Below are positions 24,688 through 31,061 of a stretch of DNA of 43,102 bases, in pieces. Positions within the stretch are counted from its first letter, which is position 1. The number at the start of each line of letters is the position of its first letter. The position numbers and the translations under genes were made by a program. The notes beneath the pieces were generated by a model. It saw only the letters and a program-made list of their open reading frames with translations, was not told where the DNA came from and ran no database searches. This DNA comes from a virus: the IMG/VR virus record IMGVR_UViG_3300042402_003359, positions 1 to 43,102 of that record. One strand, given 5' to 3'.

Positions 24688-25113
24688 ATGTTTGGAGAAA
24701 TTATTGATAAAATAGTAATTGAGGACTTTGATAATTACGGAGTAGTATTTGAAAAGGATGGAAAATACTACAAAGAAAAGTCACTCGATGAAGTAGGAAT
24801 TGAGGATGGCAAAGGGAACTATTTTTTTGCTATTAAAAGTGATGCAGAATTTGAGCAGATAAGTTGTGATATAAATAAAATAAATCAAAATTATACTTTT
24901 AAATTTATTACTCAATGTTCTTATACAGCTTGGTTGCTACGTGCATTCTTAGATACTAAACTACAAGATACTGGAAGTATAAGCAATGCTAAATTTACTA
25001 TAACTAATTTTACAGAGGAATATATTAGAACAAATCTAATAGTAAATACTTTTGAATTTAATATGTTTGGGCATTTCAATAATTGTGAAATTGAAAAACC
25101 TTGTTGTTGTTAA
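24688..25113 (+). CDS. Putative neck/tail terminator-type protein
   Basis: The 141-residue protein is acidic and beta-rich and ends in IEKPCCC, an unusual triple-cysteine terminus. Context (after the connector gene) and length fit a tail terminator, but no motif proves it. It is the last structural gene before a promoterless gap and a lipoprotein gene. Confidence 0.5.
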   Translation: MFGEIIDKIVIEDFDNYGVVFEKDGKYYKEKSLDEVGIEDGKGNYFFAIKSDAEFEQISCDINKINQNYTFKFITQCSYTAWLLRAFLDTKLQDTGSISNAKFTITNFTEEYIRTNLIVNTFEFNMFGHFNNCEIEKPCCC

Positions 25114-25150
25114 TTAAAATATTTACATATTTGTAAAAATATTAAACAAT

Positions 25151-25390
25151 ATGAAACGATTATTTATTACTTTGGTTATTCATTTTTTATTCTTATTTAC
25201 TTTGATAGTTTATTTATGTTCATGCTCAAAAGATTGTGATGAGTGTACATATAAAAATATGAAAGATAACGGATTGTATAAAATTACATATCCATACACA
25301 GAAACATTCACAGATAATAATGGAGTGGTTGTAATTAAAAAGACTTATTACACTCCAAAGCAATTATGCAAGGCTTATAAATGTCCTTAA
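25151..25390 (+). CDS. Small lipoprotein
   Basis: The 79-residue product has a lipoprotein signal: basic MKR, hydrophobic stretch (LVIHFLFLFTLIVYL) and lipobox LCSC at about residues 22-25, followed by SKDCDEC. It should be lipidated and exposed at an envelope membrane. In phages such proteins serve in superinfection exclusion or as outer-membrane spanin subunits; neither can be assigned. It overlaps the oppositely oriented methyltransferase at the shared TTAA (25387-25390). Confidence 0.7.
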   Translation: MKRLFITLVIHFLFLFTLIVYLCSCSKDCDECTYKNMKDNGLYKITYPYTETFTDNNGVVVIKKTYYTPKQLCKAYKCP

Positions 25391-26469
25391 AATTTACTTA
25401 ACCATTGTTCATAAACTTGTTTTGCTATTTGTGCAGTCATTACAGGGGGAACACTCATTCCTATTAAATAATTTGGTTTAAGTCCTAAAAAGTTATAATC
25501 TTGAGGATAGCTTCCTATTTTTTTTGCTTCTGTGTCGCTCGTATATCTTGGCTCGTCAAATAAACAATAACAGTCTTTTTTTGTCGTTAAAGTGCCACAA
25601 ACATTATCATCATATAAAAAATTAGTTCCAAAACCTGTATTCTCTTTTCCTCTTTCTCTACCATTTATGTTAGCAAAAGAAGCATCTCCTTTTTGTCTTT
25701 TTTCCCAGAGAGTTTTATAAAAATCACTTATTGGATAGTCATTATTGTTTTTGTCTTTTACTTTTTTAAATGGAATTTCTTTTTCATTAAAAGAAATTTC
25801 TATTTTAGGTAATTCTGTAAACATATCTGCAAAATGTAAAAACGGTTGTGCTAAATTCTGTCTTAATGCTATAAAAAAAACACGTTCTCTTTTTTGTGGC
25901 ACACCCATTTTTGAAGCATCTAACAAAAAATGTTGACAATAATAACCAGCTTTATCAAATGCATCATAAATTTTAATAACATATTGTTTAGCTTCTCCCA
26001 TTAATAAACCTTTTACATTTTCAGCTACTACTACTTTCGGTTGTAATTCTTTTGCTAAATCAATAAAATCAAAAAATAAAGTATCTAAAACTTGTTCAGC
26101 TTGTCCTTCTCTAAACACTTTTTCTTTTCCCCAGTCTTTTTCTCTATTTCCAGCCATTGAAAAACTGCTACAAGGTGGCGAACCATCTAAAATATCCAAA
26201 TTGTATAATTCATCAGGCAAATCAGTTCTTAATTTAAAGGTCTGTATTGGCTCTAAATAAGCATATTTTGGATTGTGGTTCACTTTGTATGCTTCAATCA
26301 TTTTAGGGTCAATTTCATTGCATCCTAATACATCAAATCCAGCTAATTTATAACCCATTGTTGAACCACCACCACAAGCAAAGCAAGAAAATACTTTGCC
26401 TTTGTCTTTGGTAAATACTGCATCTTTTAAAGTCCACCTGTAAGGGAAATTATGTTTATTGTTTTTCAT
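25387..26469 (-). CDS. C5-cytosine DNA methyltransferase
   Basis: All main motifs of the Dcm/DNMT family can be seen in 360 residues: AdoMet-binding motif I VFSCFACGGGSTMG (26-39), catalytic motif IV GSPPCSSFS (96-104, Cys100), ENV (150-152), QKRERVF (192-198), a variable target region (about 200-320) and the C-terminal motif near LIGMSVPPVM (about 335-345). It methylates cytosine C5 at an unknown sequence. No restriction endonuclease lies beside it, so it is probably an orphan used to evade restriction. It is the last gene in the leftward block and may have its own promoter. Confidence 0.95.
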   Translation of the reverse strand: MKNNKHNFPYRWTLKDAVFTKDKGKVFSCFACGGGSTMGYKLAGFDVLGCNEIDPKMIEAYKVNHNPKYAYLEPIQTFKLRTDLPDELYNLDILDGSPPCSSFSMAGNREKDWGKEKVFREGQAEQVLDTLFFDFIDLAKELQPKVVVAENVKGLLMGEAKQYVIKIYDAFDKAGYYCQHFLLDASKMGVPQKRERVFFIALRQNLAQPFLHFADMFTELPKIEISFNEKEIPFKKVKDKNNNDYPISDFYKTLWEKRQKGDASFANINGRERGKENTGFGTNFLYDDNVCGTLTTKKDCYCLFDEPRYTSDTEAKKIGSYPQDYNFLGLKPNYLIGMSVPPVMTAQIAKQVYEQWLSKF

Positions 26470-26478
26470 AAATATATT

Positions 26479-26500
26479 TAATGCAAAAATATATATAATT
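26479..26500 (-). promoter_or_regulatory. Possible promoter of the C5-methyltransferase
   Basis: The minus strand contains TATTTTTG just upstream of the ATG at 26469, matching TAnnTTTG. No TTTG lies at the -33 position (TTTT instead), so this is a weak or moderate candidate. Confidence 0.35.
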
Positions 26501-26530
26501 ACATAAATATAAAAATAAAATTAAATAAAT

Positions 26531-26842
26531 CTAAAATTTGATAGTAAGATAATTACTGAATACTAATATAGGTAGTATATAAAACGGCTCGATATAGCCA
26601 AATAAACAAGCGAATAAGCATATAAAGAAAGTTAGCCAAATATTCGTGCAAATTTTACAAAATCCAATCGGATAAATAAACCATTTTGCACTTATAACAT
26701 TGCCTAACTCATCATTTACTACATTACCTATTTTAGTAAGCCATGTATAATACCAATTCAATATCATGTTTGGATTCATAAATTCATCAATGATAGTAGA
26801 TAAACAATAAGTAAATAGTATAAGGATTAAACTATTAAACAT
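26531..26842 (-). CDS. Small membrane protein with CxxC
   Basis: I start it at the ATG at 26842 (103 residues), because the longer frame from 26881 would overlap the upstream gene deeply. It has an N-terminal transmembrane helix (MFNSLILILFTYCLSTII) and a hydrophobic C-terminal half with two more helices. Between them is GFCKICTNIWL, a CxxC pattern like that in small membrane proteins of the DUF1360 type. The function is unknown. It overlaps the upstream gene by 8 bp. Confidence 0.6.
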   Translation of the reverse strand: MFNSLILILFTYCLSTIIDEFMNPNMILNWYYTWLTKIGNVVNDELGNVISAKWFIYPIGFCKICTNIWLTFFICLFACLFGYIEPFYILPILVFSNYLTIKF

Positions 26843-27098
26843 ATATTTTAGTTTTAAATTTATAACAAACAAAATCACCATCAGGGTCTATTAATTTTGC
26901 AGTATAAAAGTAGCTTTCATTTAATTTTACATCAAATTCTAATTGCTCACCAGTCAAAACATCAAGCTCATAGAAACTTACAGCATCATTATATTCTAAA
27001 AGCAAAGTATATACACCATCCATAGTAGCTAATCCAAAATCCAATGGAGCGCAACCATTAAGGCATCCTAAATTTATATATGTATCACAACAAATCAT
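26835..27098 (-). CDS. Small Cys-rich phage protein, probably structural
   Basis: The 87-residue protein begins MICCDTYINLGCLNGCAPLD and continues as a short beta-rich domain (YTLLLEYNDAVSFYELDVLT). The N-terminal cysteine cluster resembles those of virion proteins in this genome. It lies 3 bp after the 275-residue gene. A structural role is inferred only from this similarity. Confidence 0.55.
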   Translation of the reverse strand: MICCDTYINLGCLNGCAPLDFGLATMDGVYTLLLEYNDAVSFYELDVLTGEQLEFDVKLNESYFYTAKLIDPDGDFVCYKFKTKIYV

Positions 27099-27101
27099 TT
27101 A

Positions 27102-27929
27102 TTAAGGTTTAGCGTATGAATAATTAATATCAGTACATTTCAAACATCCACAACTATTAGGAATTGAATTTTTTATTTTTTCAATAGCAGATGTTAAATA
27201 TTTTTTAGCCATTGCATCACATCGAGTATAATTGTCACTAGCCAATTCTTTATTTGTAAAAGTAACTAAGTTGTATCTATCACTATTTATTACTTCGGCA
27301 AAGAACATCGAACCAGCTAAATACTTTATAGGCATAGCTAATTCTTTTTTATACATACACCAAAACTTATCCTCACTACATCTTTTTTGTATGATGCCAT
27401 TAAAGAATGATGTATTTGTATATATGTTAGTTCCTGTTATTTGAATAGTTAAACTATCATAATACTCTTTGTTTACTTGCAAAACATAATCAGTATTTGC
27501 AACTAATGTAAGATTTTGATTAACTCCATTTATTGTGAGTATTGCAGTTTGACTATCTGAGCTTTTAAATACTAAAGTATCTATGTAATAACATGAATAA
27601 AGATTATAGCTATCGAATGGGAACAATAAAGCAGGTGGGTTGGTTGTAACTACTCCGTTATTCAAATAAGTATAGTTATCAAGTATTGTATTAAATTGAA
27701 AGTACCTACTTAGTTTTTCACTTGCTTGTAAAATAATTTCAGTAGATGCTTTTTTTATACATCCTTTTAATAGGTCATGTCCAGTTATAGTTTCACTATC
27801 TGCACTTAGTGAAGCCGTTTTAATACTAATACCTTCGATTCCTTCCGTTCCATTCAAATAAAGTCCACTAGTAGATTCAGCTCCTTTGCATCCAATGACA
27901 CCAATAATATTTTCAAAGCAATTTATCAT
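27102..27929 (-). CDS. Phage protein, probably virion-associated
   Basis: The 275-residue protein starts MINCFENIIGVIGCKGAEST. It has a Ser/Thr/Asn-rich middle resembling a beta-sandwich (QTAILTINGVNQNLTLVANT) and a C-terminal helical part ending near SCGCLKCTD. The mixed domain layout and cysteines suggest a structural or tail-associated protein, but no family is recognised. Confidence 0.5.
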   Translation of the reverse strand: MINCFENIIGVIGCKGAESTSGLYLNGTEGIEGISIKTASLSADSETITGHDLLKGCIKKASTEIILQASEKLSRYFQFNTILDNYTYLNNGVVTTNPPALLFPFDSYNLYSCYYIDTLVFKSSDSQTAILTINGVNQNLTLVANTDYVLQVNKEYYDSLTIQITGTNIYTNTSFFNGIIQKRCSEDKFWCMYKKELAMPIKYLAGSMFFAEVINSDRYNLVTFTNKELASDNYTRCDAMAKKYLTSAIEKIKNSIPNSCGCLKCTDINYSYAKP

Positions 27930-27965
27930 AGTATTAAATATAATAAACTTTTTGAAAAAACAAAA

Positions 27966-28121
27966 TTATAATTTATTATTTTGTTCCTCTATAGCCTTAT
28001 TTTGTAATTCGACTTTATGTATTATACTATTCCATAAGCTAAACAACTCTAAAGTAGTAACATTATATGTCAAATCACTTATACTCATATTTGAGTGTTC
28101 ACTTATAGATAATAAGCTCAT
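27966..28121 (-). CDS. Small ORF in the -1 frame of the upstream gene
   Basis: From the ATG at 28121-28119 this encodes 51 residues (MSLLSISEHSNMSISDLTYN ... EEQNNKL). The frame is open much further upstream: it runs without stop back into the gene at 28136-28711, in its -1 frame, to about 28280, near a run of nine T (28274-28266 on the minus strand). It may therefore be the downstream part of a frameshift product, or a separately started protein. Confidence 0.5.
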   Translation of the reverse strand: MSLLSISEHSNMSISDLTYNVTTLELFSLWNSIIHKVELQNKAIEEQNNKL

Positions 28122-28135
28122 ATTTACTTCATCTA

Positions 28136-28711
28136 CTACTCTATTGAAGTATTCGATATAAGATAATTCAATCTTTCTATAATTGGAAGTGTCTTTTGTA
28201 AATATTCTACTACCTGCAAGTCCGAGTTGTTTTTGTAGCCTTGTAAGGTTTGGTAAGCAATGGGCAAAAAAAAAGCCATTGCATCTGCATCATTGCGCAT
28301 TATTTCAATCTTTTGTGCTTCTATTTGCTCATTTAAACTATTTGCACGTTCATCATTTATCAAGAACATTGAACTTGCTAATTTTAATAACGTGTTCTTT
28401 TCACAAAACAACTGCTCTGCTACTTTAATCTCATTAATCAATATCATTGCATCTTGATTGCGACCCTCTTTTAATGCTTCCATGCAAGTATCTGCAATTT
28501 TAACAAGCCTTGAATTATCTAACTTTAATTCAGTATAGCGTGAATAGGTTTGTATTTGGTTAAGCCTTATAAATGGATAATCGCTAAGTTCTTCTGGTGC
28601 ATACCATTTGTTATTAAACACATCCGTATAAACTAGTTTAAGAATTACATCTTTATTCCCTATTAATTCTTTTCTATCTTTTTTGAAGTATTTTTTTATG
28701 AATTTAAACAT
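28136..28711 (-). CDS. Phage protein of unknown function (191 aa), possible frameshift donor
   Basis: A mostly helical 191-residue protein (MFKFIKKYFKKDRKELIGNK ... ERLNYLISNTSIE). Near residue 148 the codons GCT TTT TTT TTG contain the slippery heptamer T TTT TTT. A -1 slip there gives about 100 further residues ending at 27966. Two-protein products of this kind are known from tail assembly chaperones, but this gene lies far from the tape measure. It heads the leftward block, and a TATATTTG box (28721-28714, minus) precedes it. Confidence 0.5.
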   Translation of the reverse strand: MFKFIKKYFKKDRKELIGNKDVILKLVYTDVFNNKWYAPEELSDYPFIRLNQIQTYSRYTELKLDNSRLVKIADTCMEALKEGRNQDAMILINEIKVAEQLFCEKNTLLKLASSMFLINDERANSLNEQIEAQKIEIMRNDADAMAFFLPIAYQTLQGYKNNSDLQVVEYLQKTLPIIERLNYLISNTSIE

Positions 28712-28713
28712 AT

Positions 28714-28721
28714 TGCAAATA
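28714..28721 (-). promoter_or_regulatory. Leftward promoter box for block 28711-25387
   Basis: TATATTTG on the minus strand ends 2 bases before the ATG at 28711, suggesting a leaderless transcript. The -33 region has no clear TTTG. Confidence 0.45.
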
Positions 28722-28762
28722 TATTAATAAATATTTAAAAAATAAAAATATTTTAAATAAAA

Positions 28763-28793
28763 CTTGCAAATTAAAAAAAAACAATTATATTTA
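28763..28793 (+). promoter_or_regulatory. Promoter of the major capsid gene
   Basis: CTTG (28763-28766), 19 bases and TATATTTA (28786-28793) match the pattern of the other late promoters. The ATG at 28912 is over 100 bases away, so this is the one late transcript with a long leader (about 110 bases, 28800-28911), perhaps for stability or regulation. Confidence 0.65.
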
Positions 28794-28911
28794 TTTTTAT
28801 CATAGAAATATGGAATCTTTTTGAGGTTTGGTTATCCTTTCTAAAATAACTTTTGAGCGCAACTCTATAAGGCAAACAAAATTATTATTCAAATTTTTAA
28901 ATATAAAAACA

Positions 28912-30003
28912 ATGGCTGTAACACCAGTAGCAACACTTTGCAATAGTCTAATATATGACTTAAATGCAAAACCAAGTATGCCTGAAAATTATGTAGATGC
29001 TTCAGGCGCATATTTCGCTTTAATAAGTAATCAAAACAGAAATGGTTACGAAGATATTTTGATGAAAATGGAGCAAGAACTTAGAGATAAGGCACTTCCT
29101 AATACTTCATTCCCAAAAATAAGAGTAAATATACCAAAATCATTTTGTACAGATACTACAAGTGATTCATATACTAACCCATGTACACCAGTAGCAGAGG
29201 GTGGAGCGCAATATGAACAAATAGATGTAACTGTAACAGGATATATAGCTAAGAAATTTACTTTAAGTAATGCTCAATTTGAGGACGTTTGTTATAATAA
29301 AGACCCTTATTTAGCAAAAGAACTTGAAAGAGCTAGTAAGGCAGTTTTAAGAGATATGGACAAAGAATTAATATCAAGAGCGAACGCTTTGATGGGTAAT
29401 TACACAGATGGAACTTCATCTTTGACAAGTCCTAAAACATTGAACTTAGTAAATAGTTCTGGAGCTGTCAATGTAGCAACATTTCCACTTGTAGATGCTG
29501 AATACGATGGTATCGGTGCAAATGATGGCTATATGGTAGTAGGTGGTCGTTGGTTAAAAATGTACAATCAATTATTGAAATTATCAATCGGGAATACTGC
29601 AATAGGATTAGATGCAACACAATTACCAGACTTACAATATTACTATGATTCAAATAGTGATGCAGTTTTAAATGAATGTGCGGCGCTTACATGGGCAAAA
29701 GGAGCTATCCAAATTATAGAGCCTTACAGATATACAGGTAATTGGGAGTGGTTCAAAGAAAATTCAGTAAGAACTACAATGGTAATCAATGGAATTAAAT
29801 ATGATTATGCAATGGAGTTTGATACGTGTGTAGATGGTGGACAATGGACTGTAACCTTATCTAAACATTTTGATTTGTTCTACATACCTACTGCTAAGTA
29901 TACTTGTACAGGTGGTGAGGGTAATTTCAAATTAAAATACCTTTTAGGTTGTGGCGATATTAGTTGTTCAGATTTCAATTTCTGTCCAGCAGTAGTATCA
30001 TAA
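28912..30003 (+). CDS. Putative major capsid protein
   Basis: The ATG at 28912 after an A-rich tract (AAAAACAATGG) is preferred to the in-frame GTG at 28828, because the intervening codons look like untranslated leader. The 363-residue protein has a helical N-arm, a region with EQIDVTVTGYIAKKFTLSNA and FEDVCYNKDPYLAKELERAS (E-loop/spine-helix-like), and a compact C-terminal domain ending CSDFNFCPAVVS. Its own strong promoter and terminator fit the most abundant virion protein. A gp32-like or other capsid family assignment cannot be made from sequence alone. Confidence 0.72.
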   Translation: MAVTPVATLCNSLIYDLNAKPSMPENYVDASGAYFALISNQNRNGYEDILMKMEQELRDKALPNTSFPKIRVNIPKSFCTDTTSDSYTNPCTPVAEGGAQYEQIDVTVTGYIAKKFTLSNAQFEDVCYNKDPYLAKELERASKAVLRDMDKELISRANALMGNYTDGTSSLTSPKTLNLVNSSGAVNVATFPLVDAEYDGIGANDGYMVVGGRWLKMYNQLLKLSIGNTAIGLDATQLPDLQYYYDSNSDAVLNECAALTWAKGAIQIIEPYRYTGNWEWFKENSVRTTMVINGIKYDYAMEFDTCVDGGQWTVTLSKHFDLFYIPTAKYTCTGGEGNFKLKYLLGCGDISCSDFNFCPAVVS

Positions 30004-30032
30004 TAAAAAGAGTTCGTTTGTTTTGTTTATAT

Positions 30033-30062
30033 ATAGGCTGGGTTTATCTCAGCCTATTTTTT
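30033..30062 (+). terminator. Rho-independent terminator after the capsid gene
   Basis: A perfect 8-bp stem ATAGGCTG/CAGCCTAT (30033-30040, 30050-30057) with a 9-base loop is followed by a run of T to 30062. It lies 30 bp after the capsid stop, so it should separate high capsid expression from the downstream genes. Confidence 0.85.
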
Positions 30063-30078
30063 AAAATCAATATTAAAT

Positions 30079-30249
30079 ATGTCAGGTTGTAACATAATAA
30101 CAGATATATCAGTAGATAATTGCAGATTGACATTAACTAATCAAGATAGTGAAATAGTTGCTCAATTTTTACTTGGTAATACTACTTACACTTTATTTTC
30201 AGATAGGATATTTATACGAGATACGGAAACTAGTTGGTATAAACTTTAA
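30079..30249 (+). CDS. Small protein related to the tail-fibre N-terminus
   Basis: The 56-residue product MSGCNIITDISVDNCRLTLT... parallels the first 55 residues of the tail fibre at 31061 (MCIVTDISKSDCLLVLKDSN): C-(I)-I/V-TDIS-x3-C-L/R-L, then E/S and IVAQF/VIAEF. It therefore looks like a free copy of the fibre's virion-attachment module. It lies directly after the capsid terminator. Confidence 0.65.
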   Translation: MSGCNIITDISVDNCRLTLTNQDSEIVAQFLLGNTTYTLFSDRIFIRDTETSWYKL

Positions 30250-30265
30250 AGCCATAAAATATTTT

Positions 30266-30273
30266 TAATTTTG
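30266..30273 (+). promoter_or_regulatory. Possible promoter box before lysis-type genes
   Basis: TAATTTTG matches TAnnTTTG and ends 1 base before the ATG at 30275. The -33 position lacks TTTG. It is a candidate only. Confidence 0.35.
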
Positions 30274-30274
30274 T

Positions 30275-30544
30275 ATGAAAAACCAAGATTTTTTTTATAA
30301 GACAATAACAGGAATAATGTTTACTATTGTTTGCTTTTTTACAAGTCAAACTTATTTCAAAATTGACAAATATGTAGAAAAGACAAATAAGCTAGAAAGT
30401 CAAGTTGCAGTAATAAATAATAAACTTGGCATTGCAAAAGATGACATTAATCCAATTAATTTTTTTAGCTATCTTTTCATAAATAAAAGTGAAGAACCTG
30501 AATTAAAAGAAGAAAAAAAATGTGGCAATCAATTATTGAATTAA
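30275..30544 (+). CDS. Membrane-anchored coiled-coil protein (possible spanin/holin accessory)
   Basis: The 89-residue protein has one N-terminal transmembrane helix (TGIMFTIVCFFTSQTYF) followed by a short coiled coil (DKYVEKTNKLESQVAVINNK) and a charged C-terminus. That is the layout of inner-membrane spanins or lysis accessories. It overlaps the next gene by 25 bp and is near a holin-like gene. The function is inferred from layout. Confidence 0.55.
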   Translation: MKNQDFFYKTITGIMFTIVCFFTSQTYFKIDKYVEKTNKLESQVAVINNKLGIAKDDINPINFFSYLFINKSEEPELKEEKKCGNQLLN

Positions 30545-30888
30545 TAATTCAGTTTTTTAAGTCAATTTCTAGCGTTTCAGACACGACTAAGGAATTAGTG
30601 CCAGTTATAGAAAAAAAACAAGAAATTCGTACTCCAGTTCAAATTGTAGAAGCAAAAAAAGATGCAACTAGAAAAGAAATAAAAAAAGATAATTTAATAA
30701 GAAAAAATATAAGAACTGATTTAAAAAAATATTCTCAAAAAGATGTAATTAATCAATATATATTAATATTAAAAGATGATTACAATGCTGAACAAGTTGA
30801 ACAAATTGTAAATAGTGAATTTGAAAATTTAAAACAAAATAAAAAAAGGTTAAAATCATTTAATAACATTAAAAAAAATAAATTATGA
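30520..30888 (+). CDS. Basic helical phage protein, unknown function
   Basis: The 122-residue protein has a hydrophobic N-terminal helix (MWQSIIELIIQFFKSISS) and a long Lys-rich helical remainder. Its TGA stop overlaps the ATG of the holin-like gene (ATGA). It may be membrane-associated. No family is recognised. Confidence 0.55.
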   Translation: MWQSIIELIIQFFKSISSVSDTTKELVPVIEKKQEIRTPVQIVEAKKDATRKEIKKDNLIRKNIRTDLKKYSQKDVINQYILILKDDYNAEQVEQIVNSEFENLKQNKKRLKSFNNIKKNKL

Positions 30889-31061
30889 AAAATTGGAAAA
30901 CGACATTAATAGGTGCAATAGCATCAGGCTTATTAGTAGCTCAAACATTTATTTCGGAAGGATTTACAGGAAGTAAAGAGCAGATAGGTCAATTAATTAT
31001 AGCTGTAGCTATAGCTGTATTAGGAGCAGTTGCAAAAGATTTTAATGTTTCTGGAAAATAA
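30885..31061 (+). CDS. Holin-like small membrane protein
   Basis: The 58-residue protein MKNWKTTLIGAIASGLLVAQ ... GAVAKDFNVSGK has two hydrophobic segments and a short charged tail. It resembles small phage membrane proteins of Bacteroidota that start MKNWKTTLIG and end near KDFNVxG, widely suspected to be holins. It overlaps the genes on both sides (ATGA upstream, TAATG downstream). The endolysin is encoded elsewhere (41221). Confidence 0.6.
   Translation: MKNWKTTLIGAIASGLLVAQTFISEGFTGSKEQIGQLIIAVAIAVLGAVAKDFNVSGK

Noticed and set aside
25387-26469. Partner restriction enzyme of the C5-methyltransferase
   Set aside because: Neighbouring genes encode a lipoprotein and a small membrane protein; no nuclease motif lies nearby, so a complete restriction-modification pair is not supported.
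28183-28457. Rightward open frames opposite the 191-residue gene
   Set aside because: Shadow frames; no promoter, and the leftward frame has the better protein-like composition and neighbours.
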